DNA of 64,000 nucleotides from Helicobacter sp. 'house sparrow 1' (GTDB lineage Bacteria; Campylobacterota; Campylobacteria; Campylobacterales; Helicobacteraceae): NCBI RefSeq assembly GCF_900199585.1, contig NZ_FZQY01000004.1, positions 496,001 to 560,000 of the forward strand, read 5' to 3'. Shown piece by piece: positions 44,704 to 54,150 of this stretch (position 1 is its first letter; each line of letters starts with the position of its first letter). The notes under the pieces were generated by a model. It saw only the letters and a program-made list of their open reading frames with translations, ran no database searches and was not told where the DNA came from. The position numbers and the translations under genes were made by a program.

Positions 44704-46683
44704 TTATATCAAGGACTTGATGCCCTCTTCTTGTAATTTTTTATAAAATTCTTGCTCATCTAATAGAGTAATTCCAAGACTTTTTGCTTTTTGCAACTTG
44801 CTTCCTGCATCTTTTCCATAAATTAGTAAATGGGTTTTTGAGCTTACAGCGCTTACTACCTTTGCCCCAAGATTTTCTAATAATTCTTTAATCAATTCTC
44901 TAGGCTGATCAAGAGAACCAGTTAATACAATGCTTTTGTTGCTAAAAAAGCTTTGAAGATTTTTATTTTGAGTGGTTGCTACTGGAGTAAGGATATCAAA
45001 AAGCACTCCAATAAGCTTTTGATTCACTCTTCCAAATTCTAGAAATGATTCTGTCATTTCTTTCCCAAAACCATCTAGGGCTATGATACTATCAAAATCC
45101 TGTTTAAAACAATCAAGCCCAAAGCTTTGAGCAATTTTTTTACTTGCTCCTTCTCCAATATGTTCAATTCCTAAGGCATTAATCAGGCGCCATAATTGGA
45201 TATTTTTTGTTTTTGCAATAGCTTGTAAGAGGTTTTTTGCCTTTTTTTCTTTCCAACCCTCTAGTACAAGCAAATCTTCATAATTAATACTATAGAGATC
45301 TATAATATTTGTAATAATTTTTGCATCAAAAAGTTGGGATACAATTTTTTCTCCAAGCCCATCAATATTAAGAGCTTTTTTTGAAGCAAAATGAACAATA
45401 CTCTCTTTTACCCTTGCTTCACAAAGTAGATTTTGACAACGGATAAAAATATCTTCAACTAAAAGCTCTTCTTTGCAAATAGGGCAATGGGTTGGTGCAA
45501 CAATCTCTTGTTCTTGACCATTTCTATTTTGATAAAGAGGTTTGATAATTTTTGGGATCACATCACCACTGCGTATAATGATTACATCATCCAAGATTCT
45601 GATATCCTTTTTTTGTATCTCTTTATAGTTATGTAAAGTAGCTCTTGTGATAATAGCGCCCTCGATTTCTATAGGTTGTAATTCTGCTACAGGTGTAATC
45701 ACCCCAGTTCTTCCCACTTGTTGCGTGATAGAGAGTATTTTTGTAACTTTTTCAATCGCAGGAAATTTATAAGCACAGGCAAATCTAGGGGATTTTATGG
45801 TAAAACCCAACCTACTTTGTTGTTTAAATGAATCTAGCATAATTACCATACCATCAAGCATCATCGGATAATCCTGACGCATTTTCATAATCTCTTCATA
45901 ATATGCTTGAATGGAAGTGACGTCTTTGCAGAGTTTGATAAAAGGTATGGGATAAAAGCCAAAGGATAGAATTTTTTGCATACTTTCAAAAAAGCTTGAA
46001 GAAGTGGGATTGTGCTGGCCAAAACCCCAAGGAATAAAGCGTAATTTTCTTTGTGCAACAATTGAGCTATCAAGCTGTCTCATACTTCCTGCTGCAGCAT
46101 TTCTGGGATTTGCAAAGACGCTTTCATTATTATTTAATCTCTCAAGATTTATTCTCTCAAAATTTTCTTTTGTGATAACAACCTCTCCACGAATCTCTAT
46201 AGCATCTAGATAGGGGATTTCTAGAGGAATGGATTGGATGGTTTTTGCATTTTGAGTTACAAGCTCACCAGTAATTCCATCTCCTCTTGTTGTAGCACTT
46301 ATTAGCTTTCCTTTATTGTAAAAAAGATTCAAAGATGCGCCATCAAATTTTGGAGAACAGGTAAAAACTGCATCGGGATAATTTTTATAGATTCTTTGGC
46401 ACCACTCTTGCAACTCTTCAAAATTAAAGACATCATCTAGACTCCACATTCTTTGGATGTGAGAATTTTTTTCAAAGTCTTCAAGCGGAGGCATTCCTAC
46501 TCTTTGTGTAGGAGAGGAAGCTATGATTTCTTCAGGATGAATGGTTTCATATTTTTTTACTTGATGATACAAAATATCATATTCTTCATCACTTGCAATA
46601 GGGTCATCTAAAACATAGTAGTGATATGCCATCTTTGTTAATAATTTAACTTTTTCTTTATAGGTTTCTTTATCTGCTATCAT
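44704..46683 (-). CDS. ligA: NAD-dependent DNA ligase LigA
   Basis: 659 residues. Domain Ia (SDEEYDILYHQVKKYE), the adenylation domain with catalytic lysine K112 in SPKFDGASL, an OB fold, a four-cysteine zinc finger (CPIC near 405 and RCQNLLC near 420), helix-hairpin-helix repeats (GLGEKIV, LEGWKEKKAKNLL, ALGIEHIGEGA), and a C-terminal BRCT domain with NKSIVLTGSL and LGAKVVSAVSSKTHLLI. It seals nicks in replication and repair. It is convergent with nrdA and divergent from cheV. Confidence 0.96.
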   Translation of the reverse strand: MIADKETYKEKVKLLTKMAYHYYVLDDPIASDEEYDILYHQVKKYETIHPEEIIASSPTQRVGMPPLEDFEKNSHIQRMWSLDDVFNFEELQEWCQRIYKNYPDAVFTCSPKFDGASLNLFYNKGKLISATTRGDGITGELVTQNAKTIQSIPLEIPYLDAIEIRGEVVITKENFERINLERLNNNESVFANPRNAAAGSMRQLDSSIVAQRKLRFIPWGFGQHNPTSSSFFESMQKILSFGFYPIPFIKLCKDVTSIQAYYEEIMKMRQDYPMMLDGMVIMLDSFKQQSRLGFTIKSPRFACAYKFPAIEKVTKILSITQQVGRTGVITPVAELQPIEIEGAIITRATLHNYKEIQKKDIRILDDVIIIRSGDVIPKIIKPLYQNRNGQEQEIVAPTHCPICKEELLVEDIFIRCQNLLCEARVKESIVHFASKKALNIDGLGEKIVSQLFDAKIITNIIDLYSINYEDLLVLEGWKEKKAKNLLQAIAKTKNIQLWRLINALGIEHIGEGASKKIAQSFGLDCFKQDFDSIIALDGFGKEMTESFLEFGRVNQKLIGVLFDILTPVATTQNKNLQSFFSNKSIVLTGSLDQPRELIKELLENLGAKVVSAVSSKTHLLIYGKDAGSKLQKAKSLGITLLDEQEFYKKLQEEGIKSLI

Positions 46684-46755
46684 TTTATTTTCTTTAAGTA
46701 TTCAGTGATTAGTTAGAGTTTCAGTATTATAGCACGATTATAAATTTAAAAATTT

Positions 46756-46764
46756 TGCTAGAAT
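46756..46764 (+). promoter_or_regulatory. Extended -10 promoter of cheV
   Basis: TGCTAGAAT, identical to the element before rodA, lies 36 bases before the cheV start. The expected transcript start is near 46771. Confidence 0.6.
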
Positions 46765-46799
46765 CTAGGCTCAAAACTTTGGAGTAAGCTAGGATAGTT

Positions 46800-47741
46800 A
46801 TGATAAATGAATTGCAAGAAATGCCCCATACAAGAAACGAGGCGCAGTTTTTGTGCTTTTTATTGGATGATGCATCCGATGCACAAATTTATGCAATTAA
46901 TGTTTTTAAGATTAGAGAAGTTATTTCCCATAAGGGAGATTTTACGCGGACAATTGATGGGGATAATGGGATTGTTTTAGGGACATTGCTTGTAAGAGAT
47001 GAGGTAATTCCTTTGATTGATGTAAAGCGTTGGTTGCATTTTAACCCCCGCGTTGTTGATAGAAATTTATCAGAATATACACTAGAGGATGAAAAAAGTT
47101 TGGTGATTATTTGTGATTTTTCAAGATGCACAATAGGATTGCAGGTAATGCAGGTAAAACATATCATTCAAAGAAGTTGGGAGAAGATACAAGCTGGAGT
47201 AGATCACGGATTAAAAGAAGATAGCAAGATTATTGCCACGACAAGATATGAAGATGATTCTTTGGTCCAAATACTAGATATTGAGAGGATGTTACAAGAA
47301 GCCTTTCCAGTGATATCAGATAAAAGCAATTTAGATTTAGATTCTTTGGGGGAGATTAAAAGTAATCAAGTTGTGTTGATTGCAGAAGATTCAAGAAGTG
47401 CTCTAAAGAGTCTAGAGGCTGTTATAAAAAAATTAGGATTAAAATATTTGAGTTTTCCTGATGGAAAGGAGCTTTTGATGTATCTTGAGCATCTTGATGA
47501 TATTGGTAATATAGGAGCGATTGTTACGGATTTGGAAATGCCAAACTTATCAGGCTTTGAGCTATTAAAACAGATTAAAGCAAGTGATAAGATTAGGCAT
47601 CTTCCTGTACTCATTAATTCTTCTATGCAAAATGAAGCAAATTTTGAAACTGCGATGAAGTTTGGTGCAGATGGATTTGTGGTAAAAACACAGCCAAAAG
47701 AAATTGAGAAAAATCTAAGAAAAATTTTAATCAAGGAGTAA
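46800..47741 (+). CDS. cheV: Chemotaxis coupling protein CheV (CheW plus receiver domain)
   Basis: 313 residues. An N-terminal CheW-like domain (about 14-165, with YAINVFKIREVI and LGTLLVRDEVIPLIDV) is fused to a C-terminal receiver domain (about 190-313). The receiver has the acidic pair in VVLIAEDSRSA, the phosphoacceptor aspartate in AIVTDLEMPNLSGFELLKQI, and the lysine in FVVKTQP. CheV proteins link receptors to CheA and tune adaptation. Helicobacter pylori has three; the linkage to ligA and aspS matches the third, CheV3, as I recall. It probably leads the cheV-aspS-adk-ppa group. Confidence 0.92.
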   Translation: MINELQEMPHTRNEAQFLCFLLDDASDAQIYAINVFKIREVISHKGDFTRTIDGDNGIVLGTLLVRDEVIPLIDVKRWLHFNPRVVDRNLSEYTLEDEKSLVIICDFSRCTIGLQVMQVKHIIQRSWEKIQAGVDHGLKEDSKIIATTRYEDDSLVQILDIERMLQEAFPVISDKSNLDLDSLGEIKSNQVVLIAEDSRSALKSLEAVIKKLGLKYLSFPDGKELLMYLEHLDDIGNIGAIVTDLEMPNLSGFELLKQIKASDKIRHLPVLINSSMQNEANFETAMKFGADGFVVKTQPKEIEKNLRKILIKE

Positions 47742-47744
47742 GGA

Positions 47745-49487
47745 TTGCTAAGAACACACTTATGTGCGCAATTAGATGAAAAAAATATTGGTGAAGATAT
47801 TAGACTAGCGGGTTGGTGTAACACTTATAGGGATCATGGTGGAGTTGTATTTATTGATTTAAGAGATAAGAGTGGATTAATACAATTAGTATGTGATCCA
47901 AATTCTCCCTCTTATGAGATTGCTTCAAATGTTCGTGATGAATATGTATTAATTGTAAGTGGAAAGGTTAGGGCAAGAGGTGAGGGGCTAGAAAATCCAA
48001 AACTCAAAACAGGAAAAATTGAAGTAGTTGTAGAAAAGCTAGAAATTGAAAATACAAGCAAAACTCCTCCTATTTCTATTGGTGATGAAAGTGTGGGGGA
48101 GGATTTAAAGTTAAAGTATCGTTATTTGGACTTGAGGGCAAAAAAATCCTTTGAGATTTTTAAGATGAGGTCTGATGTATGTATGGTGACAAGAAAAACT
48201 CTTGATGAACTTGGATTTACAGAAGTAGAAACGCCTATTTTAACAAAAGCTACTCCAGAGGGGGCGAGGGATTATCTAGTTCCAAGTAGGGTTCATGATG
48301 GAGAATTCTTTGCTTTGCCACAGAGTCCTCAAATTTTTAAACAACTTTTGATGATAAGCGGATTTGATTCTTATTATCAGATTGCAAAATGTTTTAGGGA
48401 TGAGGATCTAAGAGCTGATAGGCAACCAGAATTTACACAAATTGATGTAGAAATGAGTTTTTGTTCGCAAGAAGATGTAATGGAGGTTGCAGAGAAGCTT
48501 TTACAAAATATTTTTGCATTAAAAAATATACATATCTCAACTCCTTTTATGAGAATGCCTTATATGGAAGCGATGGAAAAGTATGGCTCTGATAAACCAG
48601 ATTTAAGATTTGATATGCCTCTGATTGAAGTAAGTGACTTGATGCAAGATTCTAGCAATGAGATTTTTAGAACCATTGCTTTAGATACAAAGGCAAATCG
48701 TTTTAAGGCACTTGTTGTAAAAAATGGAGATAATTTTTTTAGTCGAAAAACATTAGGAGAGGCTGAAGAATTTGTAAGAAAGTTTGGAGCACAAGGTTTA
48801 GCCTATATCCAAATGAAAGAGGATGGACCTAAGGGACCATTGGTAAAATTTATTTCTGAAGAAAATTTCAAAGTTATGATTGAGAGATTGGATGCAGAGA
48901 TTGGAGATATAATATTTTTTGGAGCAGGGGCTAAGAAGATTGTTTGGGATTATATGGGAAGATTACGCTTGAAGATAGCCCAAGATATGGGGATGATAAA
49001 GCCAGATGTCTATAAGTTTTTATGGGTTGTTGATTTCCCTATGTTTGAAGAGAATGAAGGAAAGATTTCTGCATTGCACCATCCTTTTACAATGCCAAAA
49101 GATATTGATAATGCAGATATTGAGGCCATTCAATCTGTAGCATATGATGTGGTATTAAATGGTATTGAGCTTGGCGGTGGAAGTATGAGAATCCATAAAC
49201 AAGAGATTCAATCAAAAGTCTTTAAGCTTTTAGGAATTACAGAAGAAGAAGCAAAGGATAAATTTGGTTTCTTGCTTGAGGCACTAAGTTATGGTGCACC
49301 TCCTCATGGTGGGTTTGCAATTGGATTGGATCGCTTAATTATGTTACTTACTCAAGCAAATAGTATTAGGGATGTAATTGTATTTCCAAAGACACAGAAA
49401 GCAACTTGTCCATTAAGTGGTGCTCCAAGTAGTGTTAGTGAAGAGCAATTAAGAGAGTTGCATATTAGATTAAGAAATTTAAAGTAA
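47745..49487 (+). CDS. aspS: Aspartyl-tRNA synthetase AspS
   Basis: A 580-residue bacterial-type class II synthetase. The N-terminal OB anticodon-binding domain ([22 protein letters not shown]) is followed by class II motifs: [43 protein letters not shown] and [17 protein letters not shown] insertion lies between the last two. It starts at TTG with AAGGAG six bases upstream, right after cheV. Helicobacter AspRS is usually non-discriminating and charges tRNA-Asn as well, corrected by GatCAB; that is known for the genus and not shown here. Confidence 0.95.
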   Translation: MLRTHLCAQLDEKNIGEDIRLAGWCNTYRDHGGVVFIDLRDKSGLIQLVCDPNSPSYEIASNVRDEYVLIVSGKVRARGEGLENPKLKTGKIEVVVEKLEIENTSKTPPISIGDESVGEDLKLKYRYLDLRAKKSFEIFKMRSDVCMVTRKTLDELGFTEVETPILTKATPEGARDYLVPSRVHDGEFFALPQSPQIFKQLLMISGFDSYYQIAKCFRDEDLRADRQPEFTQIDVEMSFCSQEDVMEVAEKLLQNIFALKNIHISTPFMRMPYMEAMEKYGSDKPDLRFDMPLIEVSDLMQDSSNEIFRTIALDTKANRFKALVVKNGDNFFSRKTLGEAEEFVRKFGAQGLAYIQMKEDGPKGPLVKFISEENFKVMIERLDAEIGDIIFFGAGAKKIVWDYMGRLRLKIAQDMGMIKPDVYKFLWVVDFPMFEENEGKISALHHPFTMPKDIDNADIEAIQSVAYDVVLNGIELGGGSMRIHKQEIQSKVFKLLGITEEEAKDKFGFLLEALSYGAPPHGGFAIGLDRLIMLLTQANSIRDVIVFPKTQKATCPLSGAPSSVSEEQLRELHIRLRNLK

Positions 49488-49496
49488 GGAGAGGTT

Positions 49497-50069
49497 ATGA
49501 AAAAATTATTTTTAATCATAGGGGCCCCAGGCAGCGGTAAAACAACAGATGCACAAATTATTGCACAAAATTGTAGTGATACTATTGTGCATTATTCTAC
49601 AGGAGATTTATTGCGCGCAGAGAGTGCGAGTGGGAGTGAGAGAGGAAAGCTTATTGAGAGCTTTACCTCAAAGGGGAATCTTGTGCCTTTAGATATTGTT
49701 GTGGAAACGATTGTTGAGGCTATTTCCAATGCACCTAAGGATGTTATTTTAATTGATGGGTATCCTAGAAGTGTTGAACAAATGCAGGCTTTTGATGAGG
49801 TTTTAAAAAATCAAGATAAGGTAAAGCTTGTAAATGTTATTGAAGTAGAAGTGAGTGAGCAAATAGCTAGAGATAGAGTCCTTGGAAGAGCTAGAGGGGC
49901 TGATGATAATGTTGAGGTGTTTAATAATCGTATGAAGGTTTATTTAGAGCCTTTAGAAGAGATTCGACAATTTTTCTCTAAACAGGGACTTTTGACAAAA
50001 ATTAATGGTGAAAGAAGCATTGAAGAAATTGTTGGCCAAATGCAAGCATTTATTCAATCAAAGATCTAA
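49497..50069 (+). CDS. adk: Adenylate kinase Adk
   Basis: 190 residues, the short form without the zinc/LID insertion. The P-loop is GAPGSGKTT (8-16), the AMP-binding region [10 protein letters not shown], and the catalytic DGYPRSVEQ (about 83-91) with [12 protein letters not shown] in the short lid. It interconverts AMP, ADP and ATP in the cytoplasm. It follows aspS by nine bases (AAGGAG) and precedes ppa, forming an energy-metabolism pair. Confidence 0.94.
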   Translation: MKKLFLIIGAPGSGKTTDAQIIAQNCSDTIVHYSTGDLLRAESASGSERGKLIESFTSKGNLVPLDIVVETIVEAISNAPKDVILIDGYPRSVEQMQAFDEVLKNQDKVKLVNVIEVEVSEQIARDRVLGRARGADDNVEVFNNRMKVYLEPLEEIRQFFSKQGLLTKINGERSIEEIVGQMQAFIQSKI

Positions 50070-50093
50070 AAACTAAAAATTAAGGAGTAAAAA

Positions 50094-50618
50094 ATGCAAT
50101 TAGAAAAAATTGAAATTGGTGAAAATCCTGATAAGGTAAATGTAGTAATTGAGATTCCATATATGTCAAACATCAAGTATGAGCTTGATAAGGAAAGCGG
50201 TGCTGTAGTAGTGGATCGTGTAATGTATAGTGCGATGTTTTATCCTGCAAATTATGGTTTTGTTCCAAATACTTTAAGTGCTGATGGAGATCCTGCAGAT
50301 GTTTTGGTTTTAAATGAATATCCATTACAAGCAGGCAGTGTGATTAAGGTGCGATTGATTGGTGTGCTTATTATGGAAGATGAAAGCGGTATGGATGAGA
50401 AATTGCTCGCAGTGCCTGTAAGTAAGATTGATCCAAGATATGAGGGAATCCAAACATTAGAGGATCTTCCAAAAATTACTCTTGATCGTATCAAAAACTT
50501 TTTTGAGACATATAAAATGTTGGAGCCAAATAAATGGGTAAAGGTAAAAGAGTACAAAGGAAAGGAGGAGGCAAGAGCAATTTTAGAATCTGCTATTTTA
50601 GCTTATAGCAAGAACTAA
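50094..50618 (+). CDS. ppa: Inorganic pyrophosphatase Ppa (family I)
   Basis: 174 residues. The metal-binding signature DGDPADVLVL (about 63-72) and the active-site region YPANYGFVPNTLS are intact, and the acidic KIDPRYEGIQ lies near 115. It hydrolyses pyrophosphate released by synthetases and polymerases, which pulls those reactions forward. AAGGAG precedes the ATG. It lies 24 bases after adk and 11 bases before a membrane protein gene. Confidence 0.95.
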   Translation: MQLEKIEIGENPDKVNVVIEIPYMSNIKYELDKESGAVVVDRVMYSAMFYPANYGFVPNTLSADGDPADVLVLNEYPLQAGSVIKVRLIGVLIMEDESGMDEKLLAVPVSKIDPRYEGIQTLEDLPKITLDRIKNFFETYKMLEPNKWVKVKEYKGKEEARAILESAILAYSKN

Positions 50619-50629
50619 AAGTTTTATGA

Positions 50630-51058
50630 ATGCATTTTTTGCTTCTTTGTTTTCATATAATATGCGCAATTTGTTTTATTGGGTATGTTTTTTTTGATGC
50701 GGTGATTTTTCCATTTGCTTATAAAAAATGCTCAAAGGAAGAATGTGATCGCATCAAAGCATCTTACACAAAAGCTAGTGGCATTTTATTTGGAATTATT
50801 TTTATTAGCCTTTTGGTTAGTGGTGGTGCATTATTAAGTTATTATGACTTAAAAGGAGTTTTTGCCACTTCTTTTGGTTTATTTTTAGGTATTAAGCTTT
50901 TTTTGATTTTTTGTATGTTTATCATCACTGCTTATGCAATCTTTAAAATTAGATTTCTAAAAAAGGAAGACCCTTTTAGGGGAAAATCACATACCATTGC
51001 TTTAGTGCTCTCTTTTTTAATAGTGATTTTGGCTAAAGCAATGCTGTATTATGGATAA
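50630..51058 (+). CDS. Small four-helix integral membrane protein
   Basis: 142 residues with four predicted membrane helices: LLLCFHIICAICFIGYVFFDAVIF, ILFGIIFISLLVSGGALLSYY, FGLFLGIKLFLIFCMFIITAYAIF and TIALVLSFLIVILAKAMLYY. A histidine in the first helix and the overall shape remind me of CopD-like or DUF2269-type proteins, which bind haem or copper, but I cannot assign it. It is the last gene of the cheV-aspS-adk-ppa group. The start overlaps another possible ATG four bases upstream in a different frame. Confidence 0.7.
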   Translation: MHFLLLCFHIICAICFIGYVFFDAVIFPFAYKKCSKEECDRIKASYTKASGILFGIIFISLLVSGGALLSYYDLKGVFATSFGLFLGIKLFLIFCMFIITAYAIFKIRFLKKEDPFRGKSHTIALVLSFLIVILAKAMLYYG

Positions 51059-52148
51059 TTAAGTTTTGATACTGGGTTTTTAAGATAGGAATTATTTTTA
51101 TTTCAAGTAAAAATCAAAGATATGATTTATCTGCATTCTAAAATCAGTTATTAGCCATCTTTTGCTTTTAAATTAAGCAAAAAATATTTATTTTTTAAAT
51201 TATAAGCTTATTTGAGTATCTTCTAATAAAAGGGGGTGTGAGGCTTGATAATTCTGGTGCATTTTAATCTTCACTTGTAATTGTGATATTTCCAACAGTA
51301 AATCCTAAAGTAAATAGGCTCAACACAGCTATTTTTACACAAACTATCTTTTCTTTGGAATTTTTAGATCATATTTATATTTTTTATAGATTCTAACAAC
51401 GCTCCTAAAAACAACATTACTTACTACAGCACTAACTAAAATTTGCCCTCTTTGGTTAAATATATATACTAAGTCTATTTGAAATTCTCTTGGATTTTAT
51501 ATCAATGGAATTTCTAAATTCATTCCCAATGAACTCTTGTATATTTCCCTTTAGTTGTATTGGTTTTTCATTTTATTCTTTATTGTGGCAAAAAGATACT
51601 GTATTTTTGCATTTTAATTATTTTTTATTTTAAAAAATTCTGAAAATAAAAATTAAAAGGATTGGGGTGGGATAATATTTTGAGAATTATCTCATAGTGG
51701 ATTTTAATTTTTTAAAGGATGAATTATTTTAAAATAAATCGTTATTTGATAGCAGAAAAAGGTTATTAAGTTTTTTTTGATGATGAGGATTGAAGTTTAT
51801 AAAAGATGAGATAAAAAATAAGGCTAGATATCATCATTTTAATAAATAAGAGCTTTAAAATATCTTTTTAGTTTTTTAGATTAAAAGTCATCATAATAAA
51901 GGAGAGAAAGGAAAACTTTTTGTTAAGAAAGATTTTTTTTGTATTTTTCTTTGATTTATTTTGAGGGCAAAAAATAATCTTGTAATTTTTTATTAAGAAG
52001 GCATCTATCTTTAATAAAAAATAATTAAAACTCAAGATATTGAGATTCAAAGATGCCCCCACCTCCCACATCTTTGGAGGATTAAGGTAAGAAACAAATA
52101 AGTATCAGCAAAATATTTTCTATTCTTTTGTGAGATTAACTAAATGGA
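51059..52148. other. 1.1-kb gene-free region with possible decayed coding sequence
   Basis: No intact gene. On the minus strand, short open segments with protein-like composition follow one another in different frames: one ending SIDIKSKRISNR (near 51500), one with VYIFNQRGQILVSAVVSNVV (near 51420), and one with KIAVLSLFTLGFTVGN (near 51320). These could be the remains of one frameshifted gene, but they match nothing I recognise. The right end is very AT-rich and closes with the hairpin at 52048-52076. Confidence 0.4.
52048..52076. terminator. Hairpin after the NDH-2 gene
   Basis: CAAAGATG (52048-52055) and CATCTTTG (52069-52076) pair around a 13-base loop of mostly C. It lies about 70 bases after the ndh stop on the minus strand. 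There is no good T-run, so it may be a processing or stability element. Confidence 0.4.
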
Positions 52149-53357
52149 TTAATCACTACTACGACAGCGGAATTGACCCTTCTTAAGAACCATCTTAACT
52201 CCACCTATTCCAAATAACCATCGATTTTCAACCAAATTTTTCATAAAGGCACCAAATTTTCCTGAAACTCTTTTGCCAAATACAACACCAACTGCATCTG
52301 TATGGCCGATTGAGCAAATAGATCCACGATTAATAAATCTAAAGTCTTGAAATGAAGTTTTTCCCTCAAGCTTATCTGCTAAAAGATTACCCACATATTC
52401 TCCCATTTGGGTTGCAAGCTGGGCAGTTGGAACATGCACCACCTCTTTTTGAGCATAAATTGCACAATCTCCTACTACATACATATTGTCATAATCAATA
52501 CTCTTGAGTTTAGAATCTACCTTTAATCTTCCCTTATTGCTATGGATAGGAGAATAATATTCTACTGTATCATTTCCCTTTACTCCTGTACCCCATAAAA
52601 CAGTATTTCCATAAATTTTTTCTTGATGCCCATCTTTTGTAATAATGACACCATCTTGATGACACTCTTCAACAGTTGCTGAAGTGATAAATTTCACCCC
52701 TAAATCTTCAAGCTTTTGAGTTGCCAACTGGCTAAGCTTTTCATCAAATACAGGCAGGATTCTAGAAGAACGGCCCACACAAGTGATACTAATATCTTCT
52801 TTACTTAATCCATAGTTTTGACAATATTTTTTAATTTCATGTGCAAGTTCTGCAGTAAATTCTATGCTTGTAAAACCAGCACCACATACAATAAAAGAAA
52901 GCTCATTCTTGTCTTTTGTGAGATGATAATTTTTAAATTTTCTTTCAATATGTTTGCTTAGCTTTAAGGCTGCATTTAAAGATGAGAGTTTGTAGGTATT
53001 TTCTTTCACTCCCTTAATACCAAAGTCATCAGGTTTAAAACCAAGTCCTAATACTAAGACATCATATTCATAATTGTCTAGCTTACCCACAATTTTATTT
53101 TCTTGAGGTCTTATTTCCATTACTTTGTCTTTAACAAACCTAACATTATTTAAAAGACTTCTATAGTAAATTTTTGCCTTTTTTTCGCTTAATGTTCCAA
53201 TAGCGACTTTGTGTAAAAGTGTTGTTTGATAATGGTAATCGTGTTTGCTAATTAATGTAATATCGGCTTTGGCATTTCTTTTTTGGAGAGTAAGGGCTGC
53301 TTTCAAACCTCCATATCCACCACCAATTATTAAAATTTTCTGAATCTTTTGACTCAT
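52149..53357 (-). CDS. ndh: Type II NADH:quinone oxidoreductase (NDH-2)
   Basis: 402 residues with two dinucleotide-binding folds: FAD site KILIIGGGYGGLKAAL (about 6-21) and NADH site FIVCGAGFTSIEFTAELA (about 155-172). The second FAD motif MYVVGDCAIYA occurs near 293. This arrangement fits NDH-2 or a closely related FAD-dependent pyridine nucleotide-disulfide oxidoreductase such as sulfide:quinone reductase; the lack of the paired redox cysteines of SQR favours NDH-2. It would pass electrons from NADH to menaquinone without pumping protons. The C-terminal stretch should mediate membrane contact. Confidence 0.8.
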   Translation of the reverse strand: MSQKIQKILIIGGGYGGLKAALTLQKRNAKADITLISKHDYHYQTTLLHKVAIGTLSEKKAKIYYRSLLNNVRFVKDKVMEIRPQENKIVGKLDNYEYDVLVLGLGFKPDDFGIKGVKENTYKLSSLNAALKLSKHIERKFKNYHLTKDKNELSFIVCGAGFTSIEFTAELAHEIKKYCQNYGLSKEDISITCVGRSSRILPVFDEKLSQLATQKLEDLGVKFITSATVEECHQDGVIITKDGHQEKIYGNTVLWGTGVKGNDTVEYYSPIHSNKGRLKVDSKLKSIDYDNMYVVGDCAIYAQKEVVHVPTAQLATQMGEYVGNLLADKLEGKTSFQDFRFINRGSICSIGHTDAVGVVFGKRVSGKFGAFMKNLVENRWLFGIGGVKMVLKKGQFRCRSSD

Positions 53358-53427
53358 TATCTAGTCCTTAAAAGTTGTTTTTTAGCCGTATGATAAAGCA
53401 AAAAAACTTAAAAATGTGTTAAAAATA

Positions 53428-54150
53428 TCAGTATTCTTTGACTTTTTTGTGGAGGCTAAAAAAGTGCACTAGATGAGTGCTACTTTCTACAATATAGTTT
53501 CTTAGACCAAGTTCGCTTTTCCACCAGTTTGTAGTATCATAAGTTTTATTTGGGATTCCAATAATATAGATTTTTGTTGCAATGTTTTTAGTTTCAAAGA
53601 CCTTTTTGAAGGTGAAATAAGCTCTTTTAGTATGATATTTGTCTGTAATAATAAGAATGCTTGATACAAAATGTTTCTGACAAAAGTTGGCAATATCAAT
53701 TGCTTCATCTAGAGTGCTTGTAACACCATTTTTGTAGCTTTTTGCAACTAAAAAAGGTATTTGATAATCTTGAAGAGTAAGGCTTGTGTTTTCAAATTGA
53801 CTTAAACGATTTAGTGTTTTTTTCTCAAAATAATCTTTTGGTTGGATTATAAGAGCATAGCGGATAATTTGATTTTTATAAAGCGCAATGGTAGCACTGA
53901 CTCTGGTTTCAGGATTGCCTCCAAGGATAATGCCATAATCATATTGATATCTTGGCACAAAGGGGTAAATCTTATCAGGCTCTTTGAAAAAAGTCCTATC
54001 TTGGAATAAAACATCAAGTTTTTCCTCTAGAATCTCCTTTTCAAAAAATTTGGCATAGGATTGCAGAAGTTGCTCTTTATAAAAAAATAAGAAAAGGATA
54101 ATAAAAATAGTGACAAAACCTAGTTTATGTTTTGCTATAACTTTTATCAT
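53428..54150 (-). CDS. DUF218 (YdcF/SanA-like) membrane-anchored protein
   Basis: 240 residues. One N-terminal membrane helix (LGFVTIFIILFLFFY) is followed by a DUF218 domain: YGIILGGNPETRVSATIALYKN (about 73-94), then IANFCQKH, ILIITDKYHTKRAYFTFKKVF (about 165-185) and a basic end. SanA/YdcF proteins sit at the cell envelope and affect barrier function; their biochemical role is not settled. The ATG overlaps the stop of the O-antigen ligase gene (ATGA), so it is the last gene of the surface-glycan operon. Confidence 0.75.
   Translation of the reverse strand: MIKVIAKHKLGFVTIFIILFLFFYKEQLLQSYAKFFEKEILEEKLDVLFQDRTFFKEPDKIYPFVPRYQYDYGIILGGNPETRVSATIALYKNQIIRYALIIQPKDYFEKKTLNRLSQFENTSLTLQDYQIPFLVAKSYKNGVTSTLDEAIDIANFCQKHFVSSILIITDKYHTKRAYFTFKKVFETKNIATKIYIIGIPNKTYDTTNWWKSELGLRNYIVESSTHLVHFFSLHKKVKEY

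Noticed and set aside
51868-52071. 67-codon minus-strand frame downstream of the NDH-2 gene
   Set aside because: Low-complexity Lys/Phe/Asn composition, no ribosome site and no recognisable motif; it also includes the hairpin region at 52048.
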